This document shows positions 10,035 through 18,292 of a DNA stretch of 64,000 nucleotides, piece by piece. This DNA is from JARLFX01 sp036404255 (GTDB lineage: Bacteria; Acidobacteriota; Terriglobia; Terriglobales; Acidobacteriaceae): contig DASWOP010000179.1 of assembly GCA_036404255.1 (NCBI GenBank), positions 93,330 to 157,329 on the forward strand. The letters are read 5' to 3'. How positions within the stretch are numbered: position 1 is the stretch's first letter; each line of letters begins with the position of its first letter. The translations under genes and the position numbers were made by a program. The notes under the pieces were generated by a model that saw nothing but the letters and a program-made list of their open reading frames with translations, was not told where the DNA came from and ran no database searches.

Positions 10035-10790
10035 ATGAAGCAGGCACAACGCATCCTGGAGGTTCAGGATGTTTTCACCAAACAGGAATTCGTGAGCGTC
10101 GAGGAACTTTGTGCGCGATTCGAGTCCTCAAAGTCCAGTATCCGCCGCGATTTGATCGAACTAGAGCGGAAGGGGGTTCTACGCCGAGTGCATGGTGGGG
10201 CTCTTTCTTTGCAGACCAGCGATGACATCATGGATTTCGGCAACCTCTCGACCAGTTGTCATGAAGAGAAGACCCGCATTGGAAAAGCAGCTGCGGCGCT
10301 GGTCGAGGATGGCCAAACCGTGATTCTGAGCGGTGGCTCAACCGTGGCTGAAGTTGCCCGCTGCCTGAGCGAACGCCCCATCCAGATCGTGACCAACTCC
10401 ATCCCGGTGGCGCAGGTCTTTTGGGACAGCAAACAAGCAGAGGTCATCTTGACCGGCGGCTACTTGTACCCACGGCTGGGTGTGCAACTCGGCCCCATCT
10501 GCGAAAAGATGCTGCATAGCGTTTCGGCAGACATTCTCATTATGGGCATCCGCGGCATCACGGAGGCCGGCATCAGCGACTCCAACAGCCTCATCGTCGA
10601 ATCCCTGCGAGCCATGATCAAGGCGGTGCCCAAGGTGGTCATCGTAGCCGACCACACAAAGTTCGGACGCGACGCGCTCATCCATGTGGCTAGCCTGAAT
10701 GAGGTCCACCAGATCGTTTCCGATAAGGAACTTCCGTTGGATTTTCAACGTCTCCTTGAGGAGCATAATATTGTTTACATTCTCGCTTAA
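10035..10790 (+). CDS. DeoR-family transcriptional regulator of the sugar operon
   Basis: A 251-residue protein. The N-terminal winged helix is typical of DeoR regulators (VSVEELCARFESSKSSIRRD followed by LERKGVLRRVHGGA). The C-terminal part has the DeoRC sugar-phosphate-sensing fold, with VILSGGSTVAEVARCL, IVTNSIPVAQ and a closing VVIVADHTKFG. It is divergent from the aldolase-kinase-isomerase operon, so it most likely represses that operon and releases it on binding a phosphorylated intermediate. The start lies 59 bases from the first possible aldolase codon. Confidence 0.87.
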   Translation: MKQAQRILEVQDVFTKQEFVSVEELCARFESSKSSIRRDLIELERKGVLRRVHGGALSLQTSDDIMDFGNLSTSCHEEKTRIGKAAAALVEDGQTVILSGGSTVAEVARCLSERPIQIVTNSIPVAQVFWDSKQAEVILTGGYLYPRLGVQLGPICEKMLHSVSADILIMGIRGITEAGISDSNSLIVESLRAMIKAVPKVVIVADHTKFGRDALIHVASLNEVHQIVSDKELPLDFQRLLEEHNIVYILA

Positions 10791-10805
10791 CGAACGCCAG
10801 CAACT

Positions 10806-10829
10806 CTGGCTATTCATGATAGCCAGTTT
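10806..10829 (+). terminator. Hairpin downstream of the DeoR-type gene
   Basis: CTGGCTAT (10806-10813) pairs with ATAGCCAG (10819-10826) around a five-base loop and is followed by TTT. It begins 16 bases after the regulator's stop codon. The T-run is short, so it may be a weak intrinsic terminator. Confidence 0.5.
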
Positions 10830-10894
10830 GCCCAGAACGGCATACTTTGTAATGCGTTATCACAATACTTTTCCTCACTACACTTATGCATCGC

Positions 10895-11395
10895 TCGATT
10901 TAGAGCGAAACTACGGTTGCTGTATCCCGTATCCGCAGTGCCGGAACCAAGCGGCGGCGCTTTCGCGGGGTAATGGTTTTGAGGACATCAGTGACAGCCT
11001 GATCGAGTGCTTCTTGAGTTTGTGCTTTGGCGTCGCGAAGAAACTTCTTGAACTTGGACAAAGCTTTTTCAATGAGGTTTAAGTCCGACGAGTAAGGCGG
11101 CAGATACAGCAGTTGCGCGCCGCAGGTTTCAATCAGCTCGCGTGTTCCCGGCACCTTGTGCGCCGACAGGTTGTCGAGGATCCCCATATCGCCGGACCTC
11201 AGTTTGGAACACAGCACCTGATTCAAATAGCCTTTGAAGACTTCTCCGTCCGTAGCCAATTAAATGGTCATCGCTGCATCGATGCCGCGCAGGCTCATGG
11301 CCCCCAGCGTGGTCAGCACTTCCCAGCGGGCCTGCGGCGTGGCTTCGCAGATTCGTTCGCCTCTCGGCGCACGTCCCCACACTCGTTCAAGCCGC
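10895..11395 (-). pseudogene. Broken IS630-family transposase
   Basis: The minus strand encodes the C-terminal half of an IS630/Tc1-type DDE transposase: the aspartate in GILDNLSAHK, the LLYLPPYSSDLNLIEKALSK segment with the final acidic residue, and a basic C-terminus. Upstream codons continue the same protein in frame (ERICEATPQARWEVLTTLG, then MSLRGIDAAMTI) but are cut by an in-frame TAA at 11260-11262. The N-terminal half is absent: the homologous frame runs into the end of the DUF932 gene near 11390. It is a decayed remnant lying at the left side of the accessory island. Confidence 0.8.
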
Positions 11396-12484
11396 AGTCG
11401 GCAGCACCTCGCCGGCGAACTTCATCAGTTCGAGCTTCCGCTCCGGATCGCCGGTGTTTCCGGCAACCCAGGAAATCGCGTTCGAGAGCCTCCAGGTGGT
11501 GTTGCCGGCAGGAAGGTTCTGGGTATCAGGTGAGTTGTACGCCTCGATCACGGCGTCCGACTCCGCTTTCAGGAGCGTCTTCCTGAGCAGATCCCTCGCC
11601 GAGCCTGCGTCCACGCTCTGCTCGTGCGCCAGCCGGACCGATTCCATCCGCCGGCGCAGCCCGTCGGCATCATTCAACTGCGCTCCAATGACATCGCGAA
11701 GGGCGCTCACGGTCGTCTCCGCATCGAGTTCATAGGTGCGTTGCGAGTAGAGGATGGAATCGTCCAGGCGTCTTCCCAGATGGACCTGCCGCATCTCCTC
11801 CTGGGTAATTGCCAGATTGGAGCACCAGATCCGCAGGAGGTAGGCGCGGACCGAGAGAGCGCCATTCCCAAAGTCCGAGTTCTCGAGACTCAGACCGTAA
11901 GCGACCATCTCGCCGGGTATCGGCTCGTAGACCTCCGGCATGATCGCCTGCAAAGCCACTTTCGTATCCGTGACGTAGCCGTCATAGGGCAAAGCGCCCT
12001 TCTGCTGCACAGCCGTGGCAAAGGCCTCGATGATCGGGCGCGAGTCCAGGCGCCGGTAACGATCGGAGAGAAAACCCCGCACCTCGCCGCTCACCGAGCG
12101 CAGCAGATAGCGGCTCTTGGCAAAGCGATTGGTGAAGACCGTCTTAAGGTTGTGGGCGAGCAGTTCGTGCGCCCACGGCTCCGTCGTCTGTTGCAGACTG
12201 TCGATGAACTTGAGCGGCAGGTCTGTCGTCTGTGCCATCTGCTGAACAGAGTGGCGATGGAGGCGCTGACGAAGGGTGCCAGCCTGTGCGTCGGGATACT
12301 CGATGAGCACGGCATTCGTCTCCGCATCGGGCGCGAAGCCGAGTTCTCCGCCTCGTGCGAGGCGGTCGCTGGGTTGATGGTTCATCACGTGGTCCACTAC
12401 CTCGCTCGCCCTGGTTCGTCCCTGGACGATCAGTTGTTCGAGTTTGTGCGTTGCAGCCGTTTTCGATTGCATGGTAAGAAGCAT
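11387..12484 (-). CDS. DUF932 domain protein
   Basis: About 365 residues from the ATG at 12482-12484, which follows GGAGA at seven bases; the longer upstream reading frame has no such site. The body (FIDSLQQTTEPWAHELLAHN, then RYLLRSVSGEVRGFLSDRYR) is typical of the DUF932 plasmid/phage family, whose members often resemble phage-encoded protective or DNA-management proteins of unknown mechanism. DUF932 genes are commonly found in plasmids and integrative elements that also carry PRTRC genes, as here. The C-terminal end abuts the broken IS630 transposase. Confidence 0.7.
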   Translation of the reverse strand: MLLTMQSKTAATHKLEQLIVQGRTRASEVVDHVMNHQPSDRLARGGELGFAPDAETNAVLIEYPDAQAGTLRQRLHRHSVQQMAQTTDLPLKFIDSLQQTTEPWAHELLAHNLKTVFTNRFAKSRYLLRSVSGEVRGFLSDRYRRLDSRPIIEAFATAVQQKGALPYDGYVTDTKVALQAIMPEVYEPIPGEMVAYGLSLENSDFGNGALSVRAYLLRIWCSNLAITQEEMRQVHLGRRLDDSILYSQRTYELDAETTVSALRDVIGAQLNDADGLRRRMESVRLAHEQSVDAGSARDLLRKTLLKAESDAVIEAYNSPDTQNLPAGNTTWRLSNAISWVAGNTGDPERKLELMKFAGEVLPTAA

Positions 12485-12620
12485 AAGAAATCTCCGTACT
12501 GCCGGTTGGCCTTTCGTTGGGAGGTGTAGAGCGCAACGACCGCGCCGCCGCAAAGACCAGCAGTCTGACGTGAAGCCTCGCGACAACGGCTAGAATGCGC
12601 CCCAGGAGGTCTCGCTCCGG

Positions 12621-13052
12621 CTAGGACTTCAAAGAGAAGTAGCCGTAAACGCAGCGCGTTCCACCGCGCGAACAGTTGTACGTGTCGTAGAGCACACCAT
12701 CGATCACTGCCGTGAGGTGTCTTGAGACCTTGACCAGCAGCGGGCCTTGGGGAAGCTCGGAGGCCCGCAGATGAATCTGGCAGCCAGAGCCGATCGACAT
12801 TGTCGAGGTCCACTGCCAACCGAGCGATTCGAGGTAGCGTTGATAGGTCTGCCGATAAACGCCAGTCCGGCTGTTTGACCGTTTCTTCTTGCGCTTGCTG
12901 ACGCACTCCGCTTGCGCGAGCCGATTCAGTTCGTCATAGACCTCTTGATAAGTCTTCCCCGTCGCAATGACGATCGCTCGCGTGACACAGTCTCCGGTCC
13001 TGCCTTTGTAACCGGCGGTCGCACGTCCGCCGTCATGGAAGATAAACTCCAT
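12621..13052 (-). CDS. Hypothetical protein with a Cys/His pattern like a small papain-fold peptidase
   Basis: About 143 residues from the ATG at 13050-13052, preceded by GGGAGG. It carries GDCVTRAIVIATGK near the N-terminus and VSRHLTAVIDGVLYDTYN near the C-terminus. A cysteine at a helix start, followed far downstream by a histidine and then an Asp/Asn within a strand pair, is the layout of papain-like cysteine peptidases. That reading is inference. Similar proteins of this length sit on mobile elements, next to DUF932-type genes. No signal peptide is seen. Confidence 0.6.
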   Translation of the reverse strand: MEFIFHDGGRATAGYKGRTGDCVTRAIVIATGKTYQEVYDELNRLAQAECVSKRKKKRSNSRTGVYRQTYQRYLESLGWQWTSTMSIGSGCQIHLRASELPQGPLLVKVSRHLTAVIDGVLYDTYNCSRGGTRCVYGYFSLKS

Positions 13053-13390
13053 CTCAGTGGCCCTCCCGGTATCGGTTGTGGAATCGAATGTTCGGCCCGC
13101 CCTGTCACGAAGCTGTCCCAAACGCCAGGTACGGCGTAAAGGTCAGGAGCGGTCTACGATAGGTGCAGGATGAGCGGACGAAAGATCGGTAGTGGGTCAG
13201 TTTGAATCCAGAGATCGAACCAGCGTTGAAGTAACGTTTCAATTTCCGAATAGGGGACAATCCTCCTGAAGCCCGGAAATAGCCAAAACTCGACAGGGAA
13301 ATTGGCATGTGTTCGGATGAAAAGCCGCGACCGTGAGGGCCGATTGACCGTCTCTCGTATACCTTGGCCGGACTTCGTCGCAAAAGGCTC
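13053..13390. other. Intergenic region between divergent gene groups
   Basis: Several overlapping minus-strand frames occur, but their translations lack ribosome binding sites and resemble no family. Nothing else was recognised. The right end passes into the promoter of the next operon. Confidence 0.4.
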
Positions 13391-13445
13391 TTGACAGAAG
13401 GGAGCGAGTGTATCATTATTGCAGACTAGTTTGTGCTGCAAACTA
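13391..13445 (+). promoter_or_regulatory. Promoter with downstream operator-like palindrome
   Basis: A perfect -35 box TTGACA (13391-13396) is separated by 17 bases from CATTAT (13414-13419). Just downstream is the palindrome TAGTTTG-TGCTG-CAAACTA (13427-13445), then the ribosome binding site of the membrane-protein gene. The second gene of the operon encodes a winged-helix regulator, so autoregulation through this palindrome is a natural inference. Confidence 0.6.
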
Positions 13446-13462
13446 CTTTTGAGGTGAAAGGC

Positions 13463-14113
13463 ATGATGAGCCTTCATCATCGGTCCTCTTCCACGGCTGC
13501 TCCCGACCTACTTGCCCGACGCATGATGCAGGACGTGTATCTACGCGACGGCCTCCCAGAAATTCTCGTCGGCGTCATCCTGTTTTTGGCTGCGGCGCAG
13601 AGTTACACCATGGCCACTCTTTTGCATGGTGACCTACTGGTCCTGAAAAAGATTCTCCTTTTGGCTTGGACCTTCCTCGTGGTTTCCGTGACCTTTTCAA
13701 CGGGCTGGCTGCTTCGCTGGCTGCGCCGGCGTTACCTGATCTCCCAGTCCGGCTACGTGAAACCGAAGTCGAAGTGGAGCCAGCGCAGCCTGGCGCTGAC
13801 TGGTGGAACCGGTCTTCTGGTTATTGCAGCCTTGCTACTTGCCCGACGGGTGGTTCCGCCGCCGCTGCTCTATCGCGGGTTGTTTATCGTGATTGGCGTG
13901 TTTGTGGGCGGGGTTGAAGCCCTGGTTGGCCGCTCGCCGCGCTTCCTAGCAATGGGCGCATTGACCGTTGCCTGCGGTATTCTGCTTGCCTTTTCGCACC
14001 TGCACCTGGAACTGCGATTCACCGTCTTCTATGGGTTTACCGGCGCTATGGCGCTCATTTCCGGGGCCATCGTGCTGGCGCACTTCCTGCGCGCAAACGC
14101 AGAGGAAGAGTGA
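13463..14113 (+). CDS. Multi-pass membrane protein paired with a winged-helix regulator
   Basis: About 216 residues from the ATG at 13463 (GAGGTGAAAGG upstream). Five to six hydrophobic segments are evident (for example LPEILVGVILFLAAAQSYTM, LLLAWTFLVVSVTF and LFIVIGVFVGGVEALVG), separated by an arginine-rich cytoplasmic-looking loop around residues 85-105. I recognise no named family. It is co-transcribed with the regulator that begins two bases after its stop codon, a two-gene layout common in Acidobacteria. Confidence 0.7.
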   Translation: MMSLHHRSSSTAAPDLLARRMMQDVYLRDGLPEILVGVILFLAAAQSYTMATLLHGDLLVLKKILLLAWTFLVVSVTFSTGWLLRWLRRRYLISQSGYVKPKSKWSQRSLALTGGTGLLVIAALLLARRVVPPPLLYRGLFIVIGVFVGGVEALVGRSPRFLAMGALTVACGILLAFSHLHLELRFTVFYGFTGAMALISGAIVLAHFLRANAEEE

Positions 14114-14114
14114 G

Positions 14115-14411
14115 ATGAGCGAGAAGATCCAGACGCTGGCGGGAATCGATCGCATTATCCACGAGCCCGCGCGGCTGATGATTGTGGCCCTGCTGGCTGC
14201 CGTGGAGGAGGCCGATTTTCAATACCTGTATCAGGCCACCGGGCTCACCAAGGGCAACCTCAGCGTGCATTTGTCAAAACTTGAAGGGGCGGGCTACGTG
14301 GCGATCGAGAAGACTTTTCGCGGAAAGTATCCTCTTACCTTGTGTCGATTGACGGAGCGAGGCAGCGAAGTGTTCCGGAACTATAGAAAGGTGATGAGGG
14401 TGGCTTTGTAA
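14115..14411 (+). CDS. Winged-helix transcriptional regulator (HTH_27/MarR-like)
   Basis: A 98-residue protein of the small ArsR/MarR-like type. It contains a classic helix-turn-helix (DFQYLYQATGLTKGNLSVHL) followed by a wing (LEGAGYVAIEKTFRGKYPLT). These one-domain regulators usually bind a palindrome in their own promoter, which fits the repeat at 13427-13445. The start codon lies two bases after the membrane-protein stop, so the pair is translationally coupled. Confidence 0.8.
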   Translation: MSEKIQTLAGIDRIIHEPARLMIVALLAAVEEADFQYLYQATGLTKGNLSVHLSKLEGAGYVAIEKTFRGKYPLTLCRLTERGSEVFRNYRKVMRVAL

Positions 14412-14703
14412 CGGTGGCCGGTGCCGGTTTCCGCTCCGGTGGCGTCGGCTTGGTTTCCGCGTGTACTACACGCAATACAACAATCCGATCATCCGCACAC
14501 ATATTTGCATGGATGACGATTCGGCCTGCCGCTCTACCGAGCGGATAGTAGAGCCTTTCTGCCGGAACAGACTCTTCCGCCTTCGTAAACATAGGTATAC
14601 CTCGACAGCCTCGTCGTACGGGTCGGCAACAACAGCGTGCCAGCGCCAATTTCCGGAAGCGTATTACAATGTAGAAACGTTGCTATATTGAAACGGAGGG
14701 GAT

Positions 14704-14961
14704 ATGGCCATCACGACGTTTTCCAGCCGCGAGTTCAACCAGAACACTAGCCGGGCAAAAAAGGCTGCCAGGCGTGGTCCGGTCTTTATCACCGACCGTG
14801 GACGACCGGCCCATGTTCTGCTCACAATTGAGGAGTATCAGAAGATTGCGGACAAACGGGAAAGCATCCTGGATCTTCTGGCAATGCCTGGTGGTGCTGA
14901 GATCGAGTTTGCGCCGCCCCGCTTGAGCGGCAGGCTTCACCAGCCGGCGGACTTGTCCTGA
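14704..14961 (+). CDS. Phd/YefM-family antitoxin
   Basis: An 85-residue protein. The N-terminal half matches Phd/YefM DNA-binding antitoxins (FSSREFNQNTSRAKKAARRG, then VFITDRGRPAHVLLTIEEYQ). The C-terminal tail, rich in Pro, Glu and Asp, would wrap the toxin. It has a strong GGAGGGG ribosome binding site. Its TGA overlaps the ATG of the PIN-domain toxin by one base, the usual arrangement of a coupled pair. Confidence 0.85.
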   Translation: MAITTFSSREFNQNTSRAKKAARRGPVFITDRGRPAHVLLTIEEYQKIADKRESILDLLAMPGGAEIEFAPPRLSGRLHQPADLS

Positions 14962-15380
14962 TGTATTTGCTCGATACCAATGTCGTCTCTGAATTGCGCA
15001 AGGCGAAGACGGGCAAGATCGATCCCCGGGTCAAGGCATGGGCAAAGACCGTCCCACCATCGGCCTTGTATCTCTCTGCCATCTCCATCCTGGAACTGGA
15101 GATCGGAGTTCTTCTGATCGAGCGCCGCGACCCCATTCAGGGAGCTATCCTTCGCTCCTGGCTAAAGGATCATGTGCTACCAGCGTTCGCGGGCCGCATC
15201 CTGGCAGTTGATACCCTGGTCGCGCAACGCTGTGCAACGCTCCATGTTCCCAATCCATGTTTAGATCGGGATGCTCTGATCGCCGCAACCGCTTTCGTTC
15301 ATGGTCTTATCGTCGTAACCCGAAACGTGGACGACTTTGAACCCACTGGCATCACCATCATCAATCCATGGCAAACGTAA
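14961..15380 (+). CDS. VapC/FitB-type PIN-domain toxin
   Basis: A 139-residue PIN-domain ribonuclease. The first catalytic aspartate is in YLLDTNVVSELRK, a glutamate in ISILELEIGVLL, and later acidic residues in LDRDALIAATAFVHGLIVVTR and NVDDF. PIN toxins of this type cut RNA, often tRNA, and are held inactive by the cognate antitoxin. The preceding Phd-like gene is translationally coupled to it. About 260 bases without a clear gene follow. Confidence 0.85.
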   Translation: MYLLDTNVVSELRKAKTGKIDPRVKAWAKTVPPSALYLSAISILELEIGVLLIERRDPIQGAILRSWLKDHVLPAFAGRILAVDTLVAQRCATLHVPNPCLDRDALIAATAFVHGLIVVTRNVDDFEPTGITIINPWQT

Positions 15381-15640
15381 GTAGAACGGCAGCAATAGCG
15401 GCTGCCAATAAGCGTTTGAGCAGTATCCCCGGCCATTGCGGATTCAACGGCAGCCGCAGCGCTCACCTCGGAAAGCGTGTAGCCCTCATCGATCAAGATG
15501 GGCAATGCCGGCTATGCCGCTTGCCGAATCCACCCCATGAAACCGGCCTCGCCTATGGCGCAGAGCTTCACGGTTCCGCTTCCGTAATGACAACGTCTTT
15601 ACGCTTTGCTATACTACATGAAGTAACAGGAGGTGTCCCC

Positions 15641-15976
15641 ATGCCCGTTGCAGAGCCCCGCATAAAAAGCAAAGCACAGGTCGCGCACGTGGATAAGAAA
15701 CCAGTGAAACGCACGGACACACGCGAGGCGCTGAACATGCGCGTCCGTCCGGAAGTACGCAGCCTTATCGACCATGCAGCTGCGTTAACGGGTAAGAACC
15801 GGACAGACTTCGTGCTCGATGCGGCCCGGCAGGCCGCGCAAAACACGCTTCTCGACCAAACCATTATCCCAGTCAGCGCTAAGTCGTACGCAGCGTTCAT
15901 TGCTCTTCTCGATGCGCCGCCCCAGCCGAATGCGCGCCTGCGCAAGAGCCTGCGGACACCGGCGGTGTGGGAATAA
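15641..15976 (+). CDS. DUF1778-family (TacA-like) antitoxin
   Basis: About 111 residues from the ATG at 15641 (CAGGAGG seven bases upstream). A longer frame begins upstream but lacks a ribosome site. The ribbon-helix-helix segment is clear (ALNMRVRPEVRSLIDHAAAL, then GKNRTDFVLDAARQAAQ), as is the C-terminal toxin-binding tail ending in a proline-rich stretch and LRKSL. It is followed three bases later by a GNAT toxin gene. Confidence 0.85.
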   Translation: MPVAEPRIKSKAQVAHVDKKPVKRTDTREALNMRVRPEVRSLIDHAAALTGKNRTDFVLDAARQAAQNTLLDQTIIPVSAKSYAAFIALLDAPPQPNARLRKSLRTPAVWE

Positions 15977-15979
15977 AGC

Positions 15980-16474
15980 ATGCCGCTAGCCAAGCCAGTT
16001 CTTCTGACAGAACATCACAACCTCGCCCCATTCGATTCGGGAGAGGTATCACTCGACGAGTGGCTAAAAAAGCGCGCCTTGGCCAATCAGGTCAGCGGCG
16101 CAAGCCGCACCTTTGTCATCTGCGAAGGCATGCGCGTGGCAGGGTATTACGCGCTGGCCTCAGGGGCTATAACCATGACGAGCGTGCCGGGCAAGTTCCG
16201 CCGGAACATGCCCGATCCTATCCCTGTTGTCCTGCTCGGCCGCCTGGCCATCGATCGCGCTTGGCAAGGGAAAGGGCTTGGCCGTGCTCTCTTTCGGGAT
16301 GCAGCGCTGCGTGTTGCCCAGGCAGCCGATATGATTGGCATCCGGGGCATCGTCGTACATGCGCTATCCGAGGATGCCCGCAAGTTCTACCTCGCTCTCG
16401 GCTTCGTTGAATGCCCCGGAGAACCGCTGATTCTGGTTGTTACCTTGCAAGACCTACGAGCAGCTATGGCCTAA
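15980..16474 (+). CDS. TacT-like GNAT acetyltransferase toxin
   Basis: A 164-residue GNAT-fold protein. The acetyl-CoA pyrophosphate loop is in LAIDRAWQGKGLGRALFRDA, and the C-terminal EDARKFYLALGFVE is typical of the family. TacT-type toxins acetylate charged tRNAs and stop translation; the DUF1778 partner encoded just before is the antitoxin. A near relative of this pair occurs at 20776-21608. Confidence 0.87.
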   Translation: MPLAKPVLLTEHHNLAPFDSGEVSLDEWLKKRALANQVSGASRTFVICEGMRVAGYYALASGAITMTSVPGKFRRNMPDPIPVVLLGRLAIDRAWQGKGLGRALFRDAALRVAQAADMIGIRGIVVHALSEDARKFYLALGFVECPGEPLILVVTLQDLRAAMA

Positions 16475-16546
16475 GATGAACTTCTTGATGGAACTGAATC
16501 ATGGCTTGGCTATTTAGCGGACTGGACGCATGGAGATGGTCCGCGT

Positions 16547-17074
16547 TCAGGCTACCTCATCCAGTTCCTCGTCCGCAGGCTGCTCATCCTCGATCTCGGC
16601 AAGGATGTCTTCTTCCTCATCCGTCTCAACCGCAGGAGTGATCGCCTCTGGGAGTGGTTCATCAAAGAGGCTGGCTGACTTCGCCGGTTCCGGCTTGGGT
16701 GTCTCCGCCGGCTTCGCAGTTGCAACAGGCGTGACGGCATTCGGCTTCGGCGGGTCTTTTCTGGCAGGCGCCTTCGCCTTGGAACGAGCTTCTGCCTGCG
16801 CTGCTTTCGCGGCTGCATCCATCTCTTCTTTTGCCCTATCAAGCGAGTTCTTCAATTGCAGATGAGCGGAAACGAAGTTCACGATCGTTGACGGCAACTC
16901 GCGGTCAAGTTCCTCGGCGGTCCCGGTCACGCTCAAAGGCGTGGTCAGTGCGGCATTTTCGCCATCCTTGAGCTTCTGCGGAATGACATTGACGCGAATC
17001 TGGTCTTCCTCAAGACGGGTTACGGTCAGCAAAACGGCGCGCTGCCGCAGGTAGGGAGCAAGTTCTTTGAACAT
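16547..17074 (-). CDS. PRTRC system protein E
   Basis: A 175-residue protein. The N-terminal 100 residues (MFKELAPYLRQRAVLLTVTR, then RVNVIPQKLKDGENAALTTP) match PRTRC protein E. The remainder is low-complexity Ala/Pro/Lys/Glu sequence with an acidic end. PRTRC cassettes (ParB-related, ThiF-related) are conserved gene sets of unknown function found mainly on plasmids and integrative elements. It is the last gene of this cassette and has a strong GGAGACA ribosome site. Confidence 0.85.
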   Translation of the reverse strand: MFKELAPYLRQRAVLLTVTRLEEDQIRVNVIPQKLKDGENAALTTPLSVTGTAEELDRELPSTIVNFVSAHLQLKNSLDRAKEEMDAAAKAAQAEARSKAKAPARKDPPKPNAVTPVATAKPAETPKPEPAKSASLFDEPLPEAITPAVETDEEEDILAEIEDEQPADEELDEVA

Positions 17075-17095
17075 GGGTGTCTCCTCGTAGGTGGG

Positions 17096-17413
17096 TCATT
17101 TCGGGCGTGGTCTTTTCCTCGTTGGCGGTTTGAGGTCCGGATCGTCCCATTGCAGGGTTAAGCGTCGTCCCAACGTTAGTTTTTGGTTGTAGGCCACGGG
17201 ATCGCAGTCCCGCTCCCACAATAGGCGGTAAAGAGCATCGACCGCCGCTTTCATGATTGCTTTCATCTCTTCATCGGAGATATGGGAAACCTCTGGCCTG
17301 CCGCTACAGACCGGACAGGGTTTTCCCGCATGCAGGTCTTCGATGGGACCGTTGCGAAAAGCCAAAGCAACCAACGCTTTGACTTCCATGGCGAGATCAG
17401 TATCGAGCTTCAT
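17096..17413 (-). CDS. Small hypothetical protein within the PRTRC cassette
   Basis: About 105 residues from the ATG at 17411-17413 (GGAGG twelve bases upstream; an alternative start at 17446 has no site). It contains KPCPVCSG, a single CxxC, and a basic proline-rich C-terminus. I recognise no family. Its position between the ThiF-like and E genes on the same strand suggests it belongs to the cassette in this lineage. Confidence 0.6.
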   Translation of the reverse strand: MKLDTDLAMEVKALVALAFRNGPIEDLHAGKPCPVCSGRPEVSHISDEEMKAIMKAAVDALYRLLWERDCDPVAYNQKLTLGRRLTLQWDDPDLKPPTRKRPRPK

Positions 17414-17478
17414 CGTTCTGGACAACCTCCGGTACGCTCCTACCATACCGCGTCATCCACCAAAGAACCTCACAGCTT

Positions 17479-18291
17479 TTAGAAAAGATGTGGCGATCTT
17501 TTTGAGCGTCTCCGTGTCTTCGACCAGAGATTCGGATCGACGGGTAACGCGCTCATCTGTCCTGTCCTGGCGTTGAAAAAGGCCCCGTGATGGGAGAGCT
17601 TGCCGTAGCGGAAGAGCTGAGCCAGCATAGCGAGCGCACTCGATGCCAGCGTCTGATTGATGAAGGGCTCTTGCCGGTCCAGCGCCTCGACCGCGGAGCA
17701 GCTTGGCAATGGGTCTTCTCCAGCGTCAGCATCGACGATCTCCGGGTACAGTTCGCTGACCGTGCGCAAACGGTCTGCCTTCCTGCGGTTGCGTGCATTC
17801 AATGGCTGACCGAGAACGTACTGCCCACTGGCTGCATTGTTGCCAAGATCGAGCCAATAACACGTGCCTCGCAATGCCCTGCCGAATGATCCTGCGATGG
17901 CCTTGCGTGCCGCGCGGGTGTCCACGCAACCGATCAACAGATCAGGGAGCTTGTCAGGGTCCCGCTCCAGCGAGTGGGCGTGAAAGTGGTTTGGTATTGC
18001 CGACCACTTTGTGCCCCAGAATAGATTGATGCGGTTGATCAGCACAGTCGCCTTGTTTTGTCCGATGTCGGAGGCCGAGAACGGCTGTCGGACACAGTTC
18101 GTCTCGGAGACAACGTCGGCATCCATCATGACCACGTCCAGTCCTCTGGAGCGGCCCCAGACACGCATGGCCTGATCGAGATACGGCAACCCCATCACGA
18201 TAGCGCTTCCGGTACCGCCCGCTCCGACGACCAGAACCCGGACCATCCGGTGGTTCACAAACTCCGAGGGCAACGTGTGCTCAATCCGCAT
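17479..18291 (-). CDS. PRTRC system ThiF family protein
   Basis: A 270-residue protein of the ThiF/MoeB/E1 fold. The nucleotide-binding loop is VLVVGAGGTGSAIVMGL (from about residue 19). DADVVSETNCVRQPF, with its adenylating-enzyme arginine, follows about 30 residues later. Enzymes of this fold adenylate the C-terminus of a ubiquitin-like protein; the PRTRC target is unknown. It starts one base after the stop of the protein B gene. No zinc-binding CxxC pairs are visible, unlike MoeB. Confidence 0.87.
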   Translation of the reverse strand: MRIEHTLPSEFVNHRMVRVLVVGAGGTGSAIVMGLPYLDQAMRVWGRSRGLDVVMMDADVVSETNCVRQPFSASDIGQNKATVLINRINLFWGTKWSAIPNHFHAHSLERDPDKLPDLLIGCVDTRAARKAIAGSFGRALRGTCYWLDLGNNAASGQYVLGQPLNARNRRKADRLRTVSELYPEIVDADAGEDPLPSCSAVEALDRQEPFINQTLASSALAMLAQLFRYGKLSHHGAFFNARTGQMSALPVDPNLWSKTRRRSKRSPHLF

Positions 18292-18292
18292 A

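Noticed and set aside
15299..15505. Minus-strand frame downstream of the first PIN toxin
   Set aside because: Looked briefly like a recombinase C-terminus, but half of it is antisense to the toxin gene and no motif holds up.
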